A stretch of DNA of 8,894 nucleotides from Bacteroidota bacterium (GTDB taxonomy: Bacteria > Bacteroidota > Bacteroidia > Chitinophagales > Chitinophagaceae): assembly GCA_029778965.1 (NCBI GenBank), contig JAKPBL010000136.1, forward strand, positions 1-8,894. Direction: 5' to 3'. The position numbers and the translations under genes are program-made. Shown piece after piece: positions 1 through 6,865 of the stretch (its first letter is position 1; each line of letters begins with the position of its first letter). The notes beneath the pieces were generated by a model. The model was not told the DNA's origin and searched no databases. It was given only the letters and a program-made list of their open reading frames with translations.

Positions 1-208
1 CCATGAGAATAACAAATTGCCCGAAGAAGATGGTGGCAAAGCCCTGCACGGAAGCGCCATGGGTATGCCACTGGGCAACAAATTCCTGCAGCATGGCATC
101 GGCCTCAAGGGTTTCGCCCATGCTGAGCAGGCGGTTGCACTGATATACCCAAACCCTGGCGCCGGGTGCAAAATGGGCGGGGAGCAGTTCGCGGTAAGAC
201 AAATTCAT
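1..208 (-). CDS. Conserved Bacteroidota protein of unknown function (often labelled ABC transporter ATPase), N-terminal part
   Basis: This is the first 69 codons of a gene running off the left edge; the start codon is at 208-206 on the minus strand. The visible protein begins MNLSYRELLPAHFAPGARVW and continues with VWVYQCNRLL, a run of acidic residues, and QWHTHGASVQG. From memory this matches a small family of about 150-160 residues found next to CCG-domain Fe-S proteins in Bacteroidota. Databases often call it ABC transporter ATPase, but no Walker A motif is seen in the visible part and the name is probably wrong. It lies 29 bp downstream of the Fe-S protein gene on the same strand, so the two are probably co-transcribed. 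No clear ribosome binding site is seen, which is common in this phylum. Its function is unknown; an accessory role to the Fe-S protein is only suggested by position. Confidence 0.72.
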   Translation of the reverse strand, partial: MNLSYRELLPAHFAPGARVWVYQCNRLLSMGETLEADAMLQEFVAQWHTHGASVQGFATIFFGQFVILM

Positions 209-237
209 GCGGCGAAGGTACGACGATCGTTCAGAAA

Positions 238-1017
238 TCAGGCCAGGCTGGCGGCGACCAGCTCCGCAATGTCCATAACGCTGACCTCGTTCTCTTTTTC
301 CCTGTTTTTGACCCCGTCGGTCAGCATGGTATTGCAGAAGGGACAAGCCGATGCAATGACCGTAGCGCCCGTGTCGAGCGCTTCGTCGGTCCGTTCGATG
401 TTGATGCGGCGGGTGCCGTTTTCCTCTTCCTTGAACATCTGTGCGCCCCCCGCGCCGCAGCAGAGACCGTTGCTGCGGCAACGCTTCATCTCCACCAGCT
501 CTGCATCGAGCGTTTCCAGCACCTGGCGCGGCGCTTCATAAATATTGTTGGCGCGGCCCAGGTAACAACTGTCGTGAAAGCTGATCTTTTTCCCTTTGAA
601 AGGCCCGCCTTCGGCCATCCGGATCTTCCCTTCGTTGATCAGTTGCTGTAAAAATTCAGCATGGTGTATCACTTCGTATCTGCCGCCGAGTTCGGGGTAT
701 TCATTTTTGAGCGTGTTGAAGCAGTGCGGGCAGGTCGTAACGATCTTTTTGATGCCGTACCCGTTCAGCACCTGTATGTTCTGGTAGGCCATCATCTGGA
801 ACAGGAACTCGTTTCCGGCGCGCCGGGCCGGATCGCCCGTACACATCTCCTCCTTGCCCAGAATGGCGAAACGTATGCCGATCTTTTGCAAGATCAATGT
901 AAACGCCCGGGATATTTTTTGCGCGCGCTGGTCGAAGCTGCCGGCGCAGCCTACCCAGAAAAGCACGTCCGGACTTTCTCCGTTGGCTGCCATCTCTGCC
1001 ATACTCGGAACCTGCAT
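238..1017 (-). CDS. (Fe-S)-binding protein with two CCG (cysteine-rich) domains, heterodisulfide-reductase / LutA / GlpC type
   Basis: The product has 259 residues and is probably an electron-transfer oxidoreductase subunit. The C-terminal CCG domain is canonical: Cys151, Cys186-Cys187, Cys225 and Cys228 fit CX34CCX37CXXC, the motif that in HdrB-type proteins binds a non-cubane [4Fe-4S] cluster. The N-terminal copy is variant: Cys24 in WVGCAGSFDQ, Cys59 in MCTGDP (a single Cys where the second domain has two), then Cys96 and Cys99 in TTCPHCFNTLKNEY. It has no signal peptide or membrane helix, so it should be cytoplasmic or bound to a membrane partner. The ATG at 1017 gives the usual family opening (MQVPSMAEM). 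The frame stays open upstream for at least 14 codons but offers no better start. The next gene on this strand follows 29 bp after the stop. The partner and substrate cannot be read from the sequence. The family call is secure; the reaction is not. Confidence 0.93.
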   Translation of the reverse strand: MQVPSMAEMAANGESPDVLFWVGCAGSFDQRAQKISRAFTLILQKIGIRFAILGKEEMCTGDPARRAGNEFLFQMMAYQNIQVLNGYGIKKIVTTCPHCFNTLKNEYPELGGRYEVIHHAEFLQQLINEGKIRMAEGGPFKGKKISFHDSCYLGRANNIYEAPRQVLETLDAELVEMKRCRSNGLCCGAGGAQMFKEEENGTRRINIERTDEALDTGATVIASACPFCNTMLTDGVKNREKENEVSVMDIAELVAASLA

Positions 1018-1052
1018 AACGTTTTTTTGTAAATCTACTGTAAATTGACTGC
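1018..1052. promoter_or_regulatory. Divergent intergenic spacer with a candidate -7 box for the Fe-S gene
   Basis: This 35-bp spacer must carry the start signals for both divergent genes. On the minus strand TAGATTTA (1037-1030) matches 7 of 8 bases of the Bacteroidota -7 consensus TAnnTTTG, about 12 bases before the Fe-S start codon. No TTTG at the expected distance upstream is present. On the plus strand no convincing box for the YceI gene is seen. A GTAAAT direct repeat (1029-1034 and 1040-1045, one helical turn apart) lies in the spacer. Its promoter function is inferred from position and a partial match only. Confidence 0.3.
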
Positions 1053-1592
1053 ATGAGAACCATGCTTACAGTGCTGTTGCTGTCGGTTGCCACGCATGCA
1101 GCGTTGTCGCAGGATGCTGTGCTGCACCCCGATGGTAAGTTGTCGACCGTAAAGTTTACGATCAGGAATTTCGGCTTCGCCGTGCAGGGAAGCTTCAGCC
1201 CGCCGACGGGTGATATCAGCTTCGATGCCGGCCGGCCGCAACAGGCGAAGTTCGATGTTTCTCTACAGGCCGCCAGCATCAATACCGGCAACCGAAAAAG
1301 GGACAGCCACCTGCGCAGCGCCGACTTCTTCGATTGTGAGCGGTATCCCCTGATCCGGGTCAGGGCAACCCGTGCCGAAGCCGCCGGCAACGGGTTGTAT
1401 CGGCTGCACGCTACCCTCGATATGCACGGCGCCAGCGGTACGATAGAGATACCCTTTGCCGTTAGAAAAGAAGGGGATTACTGGTTGTTTGAAGGAAGCT
1501 TTGCGGTGAACCGCCTGGCTTACCAGGTGGGCAGCAGCAGCCTGGCGATGGCCGACGAAGCTACCGTGAACCTGAAAATCTATGCCAAATGA
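1053..1592 (+). CDS. YceI-family secreted lipid-binding-like protein
   Basis: The 179-residue product begins with a cleavable signal peptide: MRTM, a hydrophobic stretch at residues 4-15, then HAALSQ with likely signal peptidase I cleavage near residue 19-20. No lipobox cysteine is present. The mature part is one YceI domain. Its hallmarks are TVKFTIRNFGF (32-42), V.GSF...GDISFD (45-58) and SINTGNRKRDSHLRSADFFD (75-94), followed by CERYPLIRV. YceI proteins form a small lipocalin-like beta barrel that binds isoprenoid or fatty-acid-like ligands; the ligand here is unknown. The protein should be periplasmic. The length is normal for the family. An alternative start at 1062 would shorten the signal peptide by three residues. 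It lies 44 bp before the DinB-fold gene on the same strand and may be co-transcribed with it, but the functional link is unclear. Confidence 0.93.
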   Translation: MRTMLTVLLLSVATHAALSQDAVLHPDGKLSTVKFTIRNFGFAVQGSFSPPTGDISFDAGRPQQAKFDVSLQAASINTGNRKRDSHLRSADFFDCERYPLIRVRATRAEAAGNGLYRLHATLDMHGASGTIEIPFAVRKEGDYWLFEGSFAVNRLAYQVGSSSLAMADEATVNLKIYAK

Positions 1593-1636
1593 TTTGCGGC
1601 CTCGTATTTGCGTGATATAAGTATTATTTTCGGTCT

Positions 1637-2137
1637 ATGCAGCTTTATATCGCCATCCAGCATGTATTCAGCCAGCTCACCACGACACTGCAATTGCTGA
1701 AACAGGTGCATTACAGCCAGCCCTGCGAGGCCTTGTCGCAGGCCACTATCGGGCAGCATACCCGGCATATCATCGAAATGTTTCAATGCCTGCTGGTCGG
1801 TTACGAAACAGGTGTCGTCAATTACGAGAAACGGAAGAGAGATCACCTGGTCGAAACAGATAAAGACACGGCTGTACACCAGCTCCGGGAAATCAACGAG
1901 GCGCTGGGCAAAGCGAACAAAAACCTGGTGATGGAAGCGTCGTACCGCGAAGACAGCAGCGAGCTGATCAGTATTCATACCAATTTTCACCGTGAAGTAG
2001 CGTATAACCTGGAGCATACGATCCACCATATGGCACTTATTAAAGTGGGTGTGCTGCAGTTGACCGACATCGTATTGCCTGCCGGATTTGGTGTGGCTTC
2101 TTCTACCACCAAGTATCGCCAGGAATGTGCACAGTAG
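1637..2137 (+). CDS. DinB-fold (four-helix bundle, metal-binding) protein
   Basis: The 166-residue, largely helical protein has no signal peptide and is presumably cytoplasmic. It carries the DinB/YfiT histidine pattern: His41 and His44 in GQHTRHIIEMFQ near the end of the first helices, and HxxxH late in the chain (His127 and His131 in LEHTIHHMAL). In this superfamily three histidines typically hold a divalent metal, and members include thiol (bacillithiol, mycothiol) transferases and proteins of unknown role. The tail after residue 145 (FGVASSTTKYRQECAQ) is unremarkable. The 3' end overlaps the NRDE gene by 13 bases, so translation is probably coupled. No Shine-Dalgarno sequence precedes the ATG. 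The fold assignment is good; activity and substrate are unknown. It shares little beyond the histidine pattern with the second DinB-fold gene at 7179-7688. Confidence 0.83.
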   Translation: MQLYIAIQHVFSQLTTTLQLLKQVHYSQPCEALSQATIGQHTRHIIEMFQCLLVGYETGVVNYEKRKRDHLVETDKDTAVHQLREINEALGKANKNLVMEASYREDSSELISIHTNFHREVAYNLEHTIHHMALIKVGVLQLTDIVLPAGFGVASSTTKYRQECAQ

Positions 2138-2832
2138 CTTACCTGCCTTCAGCCGGCGAGGTGCTGCTGGCTTCTAACAGAGATGAACAAACGAACCGGT
2201 TACCGGCGACGCAGCCGGCCGTTCATACAGTCGGCGGAAAGCAGTTGTTGTTTCCGCGCGACGGCCAGGCGGGCGGCTCCTGGATCGCCGTTCATGAAAA
2301 TGGGGGTGCTGCCGTTTTGTTTAACGGCGCTTTTGAAAAGCACCTGCCGGCGACCACTTACCGCGCAAGCCGCGGACTGGTTTTCCTTGACCTGGTGGGG
2401 GATGGTTTTTTCCAGGACAATTACGAGCGGTATAACCTGGAGCAAATAGAACCTTTCAGTATTGTTTTTGTCCAGGAAGGACGCTTATGGGAAAACCGGT
2501 GGGACGGATACCGGAAGCACAGCCGGCAACTGGACGCCACCACGCCGCATTTCTGGGCCTCTGCCACCCTTTATACACCCGCACAACGCCTGGAAAAGCA
2601 ACAGCAATTCCATGACTGGCGCCTTCTTCATGCGGCGCCAGGGGCGGAAGACCTCCTGCATTTCCAACTGTCGCAGCAGTTGCTCGACAGCCGTCCGCTG
2701 CTGCAAACCGTCAGCGCTACCTGTATTGCGTTGCAGAAAAACAAAGCAGCTATGCTGTACACCGATCTGCGTGCCGGCAGCCGGTCAACCACCGAAATGG
2801 CATTTGATTACCAGTTGGCAACCGGCCTATGA
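2125..2832 (+). CDS. NRDE-family protein (TANGO2 homologue)
   Basis: The 235-residue product matches the NRDE/TANGO2 (formerly DUF833) family. It starts MCTVAYLP and has SNRDE at residues 17-21, followed by FPRDGQAGGSWIAVHENGGA, where family members carry the D..GGTW.G....G pattern. The start is fixed by the conserved Cys2 right after Met1, which recalls N-terminal-nucleophile hydrolases; whether these proteins are active hydrolases is not settled. Human TANGO2 is linked to lipid, heme and coenzyme A metabolism, but the bacterial role is unknown. There is no signal peptide. The gene overlaps the DinB-fold gene by 13 bases upstream and the ATP-grasp gene by 4 bases (ATGA) downstream, so it sits inside a translationally coupled operon. 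AGGA lies directly against the ATG, too close to be an ordinary ribosome binding site, which fits reinitiation from the upstream gene. Confidence 0.9.
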   Translation: MCTVAYLPSAGEVLLASNRDEQTNRLPATQPAVHTVGGKQLLFPRDGQAGGSWIAVHENGGAAVLFNGAFEKHLPATTYRASRGLVFLDLVGDGFFQDNYERYNLEQIEPFSIVFVQEGRLWENRWDGYRKHSRQLDATTPHFWASATLYTPAQRLEKQQQFHDWRLLHAAPGAEDLLHFQLSQQLLDSRPLLQTVSATCIALQKNKAAMLYTDLRAGSRSTTEMAFDYQLATGL

Positions 2833-3893
2833 ATTTCTTCCGGCAGTTATTGCATCGCCCTTTTTTTATCCGGCTCTTCCATTGGGAGTACTGGTCGTTC
2901 AATACCGTATATGGACCCATTATTCCCATTTTCCTGGTGCTCTGCGCGCGGGCGCGCTCGTTTTTTTTCTTCAGCGCCGCTAACCCTACCATCGAATACG
3001 GCGGGTTCCTGATGGAGTCGAAAAAGAACATCTATGCGCTGCTGCCGGCCGGTAGCTATCCCGCCACACTTTCTTTTCCGGCCGGGATGGCGCCTCGCGA
3101 AGCCATCGGTGCGATTCGCCGGCAGTCATTCAGCTACCCGCTTATTGCCAAGCCCGATATCGGCGCCCGTGGCCGGGGTGTGCGGAAGTTGCTGAACGAC
3201 GGCGACCTCGAGCGGTATTGCCTGGAATGCCCACTCGATTTCATGGTGCAGGAAATGATCGGGCACCCGCTCGAAGCCGGCATCTTCTATTGCCGTTTAC
3301 CGAAAGAAGACAAGGGGCGTATAACCGGCATTGTCAGCAAGGAATTTTTGGCGGTTACCGGCGACGGAAACTCGACGGTGCGTCAACTGCTTTCCCGCGA
3401 AAAGCGCTATATTCTCCAGTTGCCCAACCTCGAAAAGATGTATGGCGATAAGCTGCACGAAGTGCCGGGCAGGGGCGAACGGCTGGAACTGGTGTCTTTC
3501 GGCAACCATGCCCGCGGCGCCCGGTTCATCGACGACAGTCACCTGGCCGACGAGCGGCTGGTCCGCCAGATAGACGCCCTCTGCAGGCAGGTACCCGGTT
3601 TTCATTACGGGCGGCTCGATATCCGGTTCAACTCGTGGGAAGAGCTGAAGAACGGCGAAAAATTCTCCGTCATTGAGCTGAACGGCGCCGGTTCTGAACC
3701 TACCCATATGTACGATCCCCGTCATAGCCTGTTCTTTGCCTGGAAGGAAATCATCAGGCACTGGTTTCTGCTCTGGCGTATTTCGCGGCAGCAGCACAAG
3801 GCCGGCATTCCTTATATGACCTTCAGCGCGGGGCGAAAGATGTTTCGCGACAACAGTGAATTTGAAAAAAAGATAGGGGCGATATATGTCTGA
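2829..3893 (+). CDS. ATP-grasp domain protein, D-Ala-D-Ala-ligase-like, substrate unknown
   Basis: The 354-residue protein has an ATP-grasp core. Visible elements are FSYPLIAKPDIGARGRGVRK (101-120, nucleotide-binding lysine 108 and a glycine-rich loop), FMVQEMIG (138-145, hinge region), YGRLDIRF (260-267) and IELNGAGSEPTH (282-293), where Glu283 and Asn285 are the expected metal ligands. The first 60 residues are unusual: aromatic-rich, with a hydrophobic stretch at 27-48 (YGPIIPIFLVLC then RARSFFFFSAANP), perhaps a membrane-contacting or product-specific lid. ATP-grasp ligases join a carboxylate to an amine or thiol through an acyl-phosphate. Homologues are often named D-alanine-D-alanine ligase, but the N-terminal region and the RGARF segment (229-233) do not look like Ddl. 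The ATG overlaps the NRDE stop (ATGA), and the 3' end overlaps the exporter gene by 8 bases. The family is secure; the reaction is unknown. Confidence 0.87.
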   Translation: MNFFRQLLHRPFFIRLFHWEYWSFNTVYGPIIPIFLVLCARARSFFFFSAANPTIEYGGFLMESKKNIYALLPAGSYPATLSFPAGMAPREAIGAIRRQSFSYPLIAKPDIGARGRGVRKLLNDGDLERYCLECPLDFMVQEMIGHPLEAGIFYCRLPKEDKGRITGIVSKEFLAVTGDGNSTVRQLLSREKRYILQLPNLEKMYGDKLHEVPGRGERLELVSFGNHARGARFIDDSHLADERLVRQIDALCRQVPGFHYGRLDIRFNSWEELKNGEKFSVIELNGAGSEPTHMYDPRHSLFFAWKEIIRHWFLLWRISRQQHKAGIPYMTFSAGRKMFRDNSEFEKKIGAIYV

Positions 3894-4521
3894 TTACCTG
3901 CTTTTGTTACTAACGGGCATGGGTATCAGCTTTCTGGGTAGCCTGCCGCTGGGAAACCTGAACATCACCGCGATGCAGATCGCCGTTTCGGAAAACGCCC
4001 GGAAAGCGCTGCTGTTTGCCGCCGGCGCTGCCCTCGTGGAAATTATCTATGTGCGGTTATCGCTGAAGGGCATCGGCTGGATATTGTCGAACCAGGCTTT
4101 GTTCCGGTATATGGAGTGGGCGGCCGTTATCATCTTTGCCGTACTGGGTGTTGGCAGCCTGTGGCTGGCCCATCGTCGGGCCGGTGAACAGAAAAGCATG
4201 GTGCTCAACCAGCGGCTGAACCGGTTCCTGCTGGGGCTGGGCATGAGCGCGGTAAACCCCGCGCAGATACCGTTCTGGTTTGCGTGGAGCAGTTACCTGT
4301 TTTCAACCGGGCTGCTGCAAAACGACAGCCGGCATTTCAATGTTTATATCGCGGGCATTGCCCTGGGCACACTGACGGGATTGGTCCTCTTCATTTTTGG
4401 CGGCCGCTGGCTGCTGAAAAAAATCAATGCCAGCCAGCGATTGTTGAATACGCTGGTTGGCATTGTGTTTTTGGTGTCGGCCGCGATACAGTTGTATAAG
4501 TTGCTGTACCGGCGGGGCTGA
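3886..4521 (+). CDS. LysE/RhtB-family small-molecule exporter
   Basis: The 211-residue inner-membrane protein has about six hydrophobic segments, near residues 4-24, 38-60, 74-95, 113-135, 150-171 and 185-206. The first carries GISFLGSLPLGNLNITAMQI, corresponding to the conserved opening of LysE/RhtB translocators (usually ...PGP...). A second conserved patch, GLGMSAVNPAQIPFWF, matches the family's mid-protein N-P-x-x-x-x-F region. These carriers export amino acids or amino-acid derivatives using the proton gradient. AGGGG about 8 bases before the ATG is a reasonable ribosome binding site and supports this start, which overlaps the ATP-grasp gene by 8 bases. The tight coupling suggests it exports the product or a by-product of that enzyme (inference). 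The stop is only 5 bp from the end of the convergent protease gene. Confidence 0.88.
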   Translation: MSDYLLLLLTGMGISFLGSLPLGNLNITAMQIAVSENARKALLFAAGAALVEIIYVRLSLKGIGWILSNQALFRYMEWAAVIIFAVLGVGSLWLAHRRAGEQKSMVLNQRLNRFLLGLGMSAVNPAQIPFWFAWSSYLFSTGLLQNDSRHFNVYIAGIALGTLTGLVLFIFGGRWLLKKINASQRLLNTLVGIVFLVSAAIQLYKLLYRRG

Positions 4522-4526
4522 CGTTA

Positions 4527-6683
4527 CTATTGTTGTACGGGCTGGCTGCTCAGTTGCTTTTCGCCCATCGCCAGGTTTTTTTGATAGACCATGTCGTTAA
4601 TAGTGTTGATGGCCTCGTCGAGGTAAATATCCGAGCGGAGGTTTTTCTTCCAGGCTTTGTAGCGCTCCAGCTTGTCGGTATCGGTAGCGAAGCGCTGGTC
4701 TTCACCCGGCACATCATCGACCGAAAGTTCCGTTTTCAGCTTGTTATTGGCTTCAATCTCTTTAACAGCCGCACTGATCTTTTTCTTTTCGGCTTTGAAT
4801 TTATCGATGTTGAGGTTATACGTCTTATCGTTCTGTTCGGCCAGCCAGTCGGTATTTTTACGGATGCTGTTGAAGGCGGCATTACCGTTTACGCGGGCCT
4901 GGCTGTTGCGGGTCACCACATCAACATCGTAAGGCGCTTTCCATAGAGTAAAGGGCGAACGCTGCACTTCGTCCCAGGGCAATGCATCGGGATCGTCTTT
5001 TTCGCGCAGCTTCGATTTTTCCAGCACGTCGGGAATAACCACATCGGCGTTTACCCCTTTCAGTTGGGTGGAACCGCCGTTTATGCGGTAAAACTTCTGC
5101 AGGGTAAGCTTGATGCTGCCAAGCTCGCTGTTGGCCGAATACATGCCTGTTTCCCTGTCGAGGCCGATGTTACGCTGCACGGTTCCTTTTCCATAGGTCG
5201 ATGTGCTGCCGATCACAATGCCCCGCTTGTAATCTTGTATGGCGGCTGCGAAGATTTCAGAAGCCGAGGCGCTGAACTCATTTACCATTACGGCAAGCGG
5301 CCCGTCGTAGAGCACGCTCTTGTCGCGGTCGCGCATGATGCTGGGCTTGCCGTCGCGCTCGCGCACCTGTACCACCGGGCCGTCTTCGATGAAGAGCCCT
5401 ACCATCTGCACCACGTCGATCAGTGAGCCGCCGGGGTTGTTACGAAGGTCCATCACGATGCCGTCCACTTTCTGCTCTTTCAGCTTGATGACTTCTTTGG
5501 CTACATCGACGGCGCAGCGATTGCCCTTGGGATTATCGAAATCAGCGTAGAATTCGGGCAGCCAGATGAAGCCCACCTTGCTTTTCCCGTTGTTCACGAT
5601 CGCGCTGCGGGCAAAGCTTTCGTCCTGCACGATTTCATCGCGTATAATGCTCACCACTTTGGTGCTTCCATCGGTTTTGCGAAGGGTGAGCCTCACCTCG
5701 GTGCCTTTCTTTCCGCGGATCACTTTTACCGCGTCTTCGGTGGAGTAGCCGGCCATGTCAAGCGGTTCCTCGGCAGCCTGCCCCACTTTCAATACCACGT
5801 CGCCCACATTTATCTGCCCGCTTTTCCAGGCGGGAGAACCTGTTACGACGCTGGCGATCTTTATCGAGCCTTCTTCTTCGCGAAGCGAGGCGCCGATGCC
5901 GAAAAAGCGACCGCTCATCTGCTCGTCGAAATAGCGTTTGTCGACGGGAGGGAAGAAAGTGGTATGCGGGTCCATCGAACTGGTAACCACGTTTACGTAC
6001 TGGTTGAAACGATCGTCGTCGCTGTATTTCAGTTTCAGGCGGTCGAACATGCGGGTGATGAGTTTGCTGACACGGTCGCGCGCTTCTTTTTCCATCTCTT
6101 CATTGGTCTTGGTCACCGCACCCTCTTTGCCCTTGGTCTTCTCCTGGGTATCCTGCATCTCCACATAGCGCTCCAGGGCGAGGTATTTCAGGCGTTTGCG
6201 CCAGCGGTCTTTTTTCTCTGCATCGTTTTTCGGGAAGTCGAGTTTTTCGGCTTCCAGCACCACCGTTTCGTCGGTATTGAAATCAAAGGGCTTCGCCAGT
6301 ATTTCTTTGGCAATAGCCTCGGTTTCAATGACCCTTTTTTTGTAGATGGCAGAAACGGCGGGAACGAATTCAACGGTACCGCCGTTGATCTCGTCGTCGA
6401 GCTTGGTTTCAAACTTCTTCAGGTCTTTGATATCAGACTGGAGCAGTATATTCTTTTCACCATCGACCGAGGTCAGGAATTTGGTAAACAGCTCTTTGGA
6501 GAAGGTATCATCGACCTTCTTGGGGCTATAATGCACCTGCGACAGGATATCGCCTACATTATGCAAAATTTTCTCATATTTTCCGGGAGGGTCTCCGGCT
6601 ACTTTACCCAGGGTTCTAAGCCCGACGAAAAGTGCGCAGCAGAGGATAAGTACCAGGACAGGTAAGCTTCTTTTACTGAACAT
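4527..6683 (-). CDS. prc: Carboxy-terminal processing (tail-specific) protease, S41 family, Prc-like
   Basis: From the preferred start at 6683 the product has 718 residues, close to E. coli Prc. It opens MFSKRSLPVLVLILCCALFV, a signal peptide or membrane anchor without a good lipobox. The order is: Prc N-terminal helical domain (about 35-240); PDZ domain (about 260-350, from RFFGIGASLREEEGSIKIAS through SPAWKSGQINVGD); S41 peptidase domain (about 365-550) with GIVMDLRNNPGGSLIDVVQM; catalytic SASASE (471-476, the middle Ser473 most likely the nucleophile); and general-base Lys499 in YGKGTVQ; then the charged Prc C-terminal region. Such enzymes trim or degrade periplasmic proteins from their C-termini. 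The open frame reaches 6806, but a -7 box at 6717-6710 and a homologue-like N-terminus favour 6683; Met at 6704 is the other option. No frameshift or missing catalytic residue is seen. Confidence 0.94.
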   Translation of the reverse strand: MFSKRSLPVLVLILCCALFVGLRTLGKVAGDPPGKYEKILHNVGDILSQVHYSPKKVDDTFSKELFTKFLTSVDGEKNILLQSDIKDLKKFETKLDDEINGGTVEFVPAVSAIYKKRVIETEAIAKEILAKPFDFNTDETVVLEAEKLDFPKNDAEKKDRWRKRLKYLALERYVEMQDTQEKTKGKEGAVTKTNEEMEKEARDRVSKLITRMFDRLKLKYSDDDRFNQYVNVVTSSMDPHTTFFPPVDKRYFDEQMSGRFFGIGASLREEEGSIKIASVVTGSPAWKSGQINVGDVVLKVGQAAEEPLDMAGYSTEDAVKVIRGKKGTEVRLTLRKTDGSTKVVSIIRDEIVQDESFARSAIVNNGKSKVGFIWLPEFYADFDNPKGNRCAVDVAKEVIKLKEQKVDGIVMDLRNNPGGSLIDVVQMVGLFIEDGPVVQVRERDGKPSIMRDRDKSVLYDGPLAVMVNEFSASASEIFAAAIQDYKRGIVIGSTSTYGKGTVQRNIGLDRETGMYSANSELGSIKLTLQKFYRINGGSTQLKGVNADVVIPDVLEKSKLREKDDPDALPWDEVQRSPFTLWKAPYDVDVVTRNSQARVNGNAAFNSIRKNTDWLAEQNDKTYNLNIDKFKAEKKKISAAVKEIEANNKLKTELSVDDVPGEDQRFATDTDKLERYKAWKKNLRSDIYLDEAINTINDMVYQKNLAMGEKQLSSQPVQQ

Positions 6684-6709
6684 AAAATTTATCAGTTTTT
6701 GCATTCTTC

Positions 6710-6717
6710 CAAAAATA
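6710..6717 (-). promoter_or_regulatory. Candidate -7 box for the Prc-like protease gene
   Basis: TATTTTTG on the minus strand fits the Bacteroidota consensus TAnnTTTG exactly. Transcription would start near 6703, which leaves a leader of about 20 bases before the ATG at 6683 and would exclude the longer open-frame starts upstream. No TTTG lies 19-21 bases upstream, so only half of the expected promoter is present. Confidence 0.45.
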
Positions 6718-6823
6718 ACGATTAAAGGGGCTGTCATGTTGCCAATGCGACCAATTAACATGTGATTGTGACGAACGGCAGGCAGAAAAGGCCGCCTGGC
6801 GCGCAAATGATTTTAGGCGAATA

Positions 6824-6854
6824 TTTCACTGTTTGTCATTTTTCATTATTTTTG
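6824..6854 (+). promoter_or_regulatory. Bacteroidota-type promoter of the tRNA-His gene
   Basis: TTTC (6824-6827, 3 of 4 bases of the -33 TTTG box), a 19-base spacer, then TATTTTTG (6847-6854, perfect TAnnTTTG). The start point would fall near 6860, a few bases before the mature tRNA 5' end. Spacing and position both fit. Confidence 0.6.
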
Positions 6855-6865
6855 TGCCCCCTTAC

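Noticed and set aside
166..1032. Long plus-strand frames opposite the Fe-S protein gene
   Set aside because: They lie antisense to a clear conserved gene with intact cysteine motifs and show no domain of their own; high-GC codon bias explains them.
1593..1636. Promoter between the YceI gene and the DinB-fold gene
   Set aside because: TTTG at 1607-1610 and a TATTATTTT stretch at 1622 are only about 11 bases apart, not the 19-21 expected, and no full TAnnTTTG is present.
5964..6665. 233-codon plus-strand frame opposite the Prc-like gene
   Set aside because: It is antisense to the N-terminal domain of the protease, is phenylalanine-rich from reversed Glu/Lys codons, and has no recognisable family.
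6638..6683. Lipoprotein signal at LILCCAL in the Prc-like protease
   Set aside because: The residues before either Cys do not fit the usual lipobox (a small residue is expected just before Cys), so a plain signal peptide or anchor is preferred.
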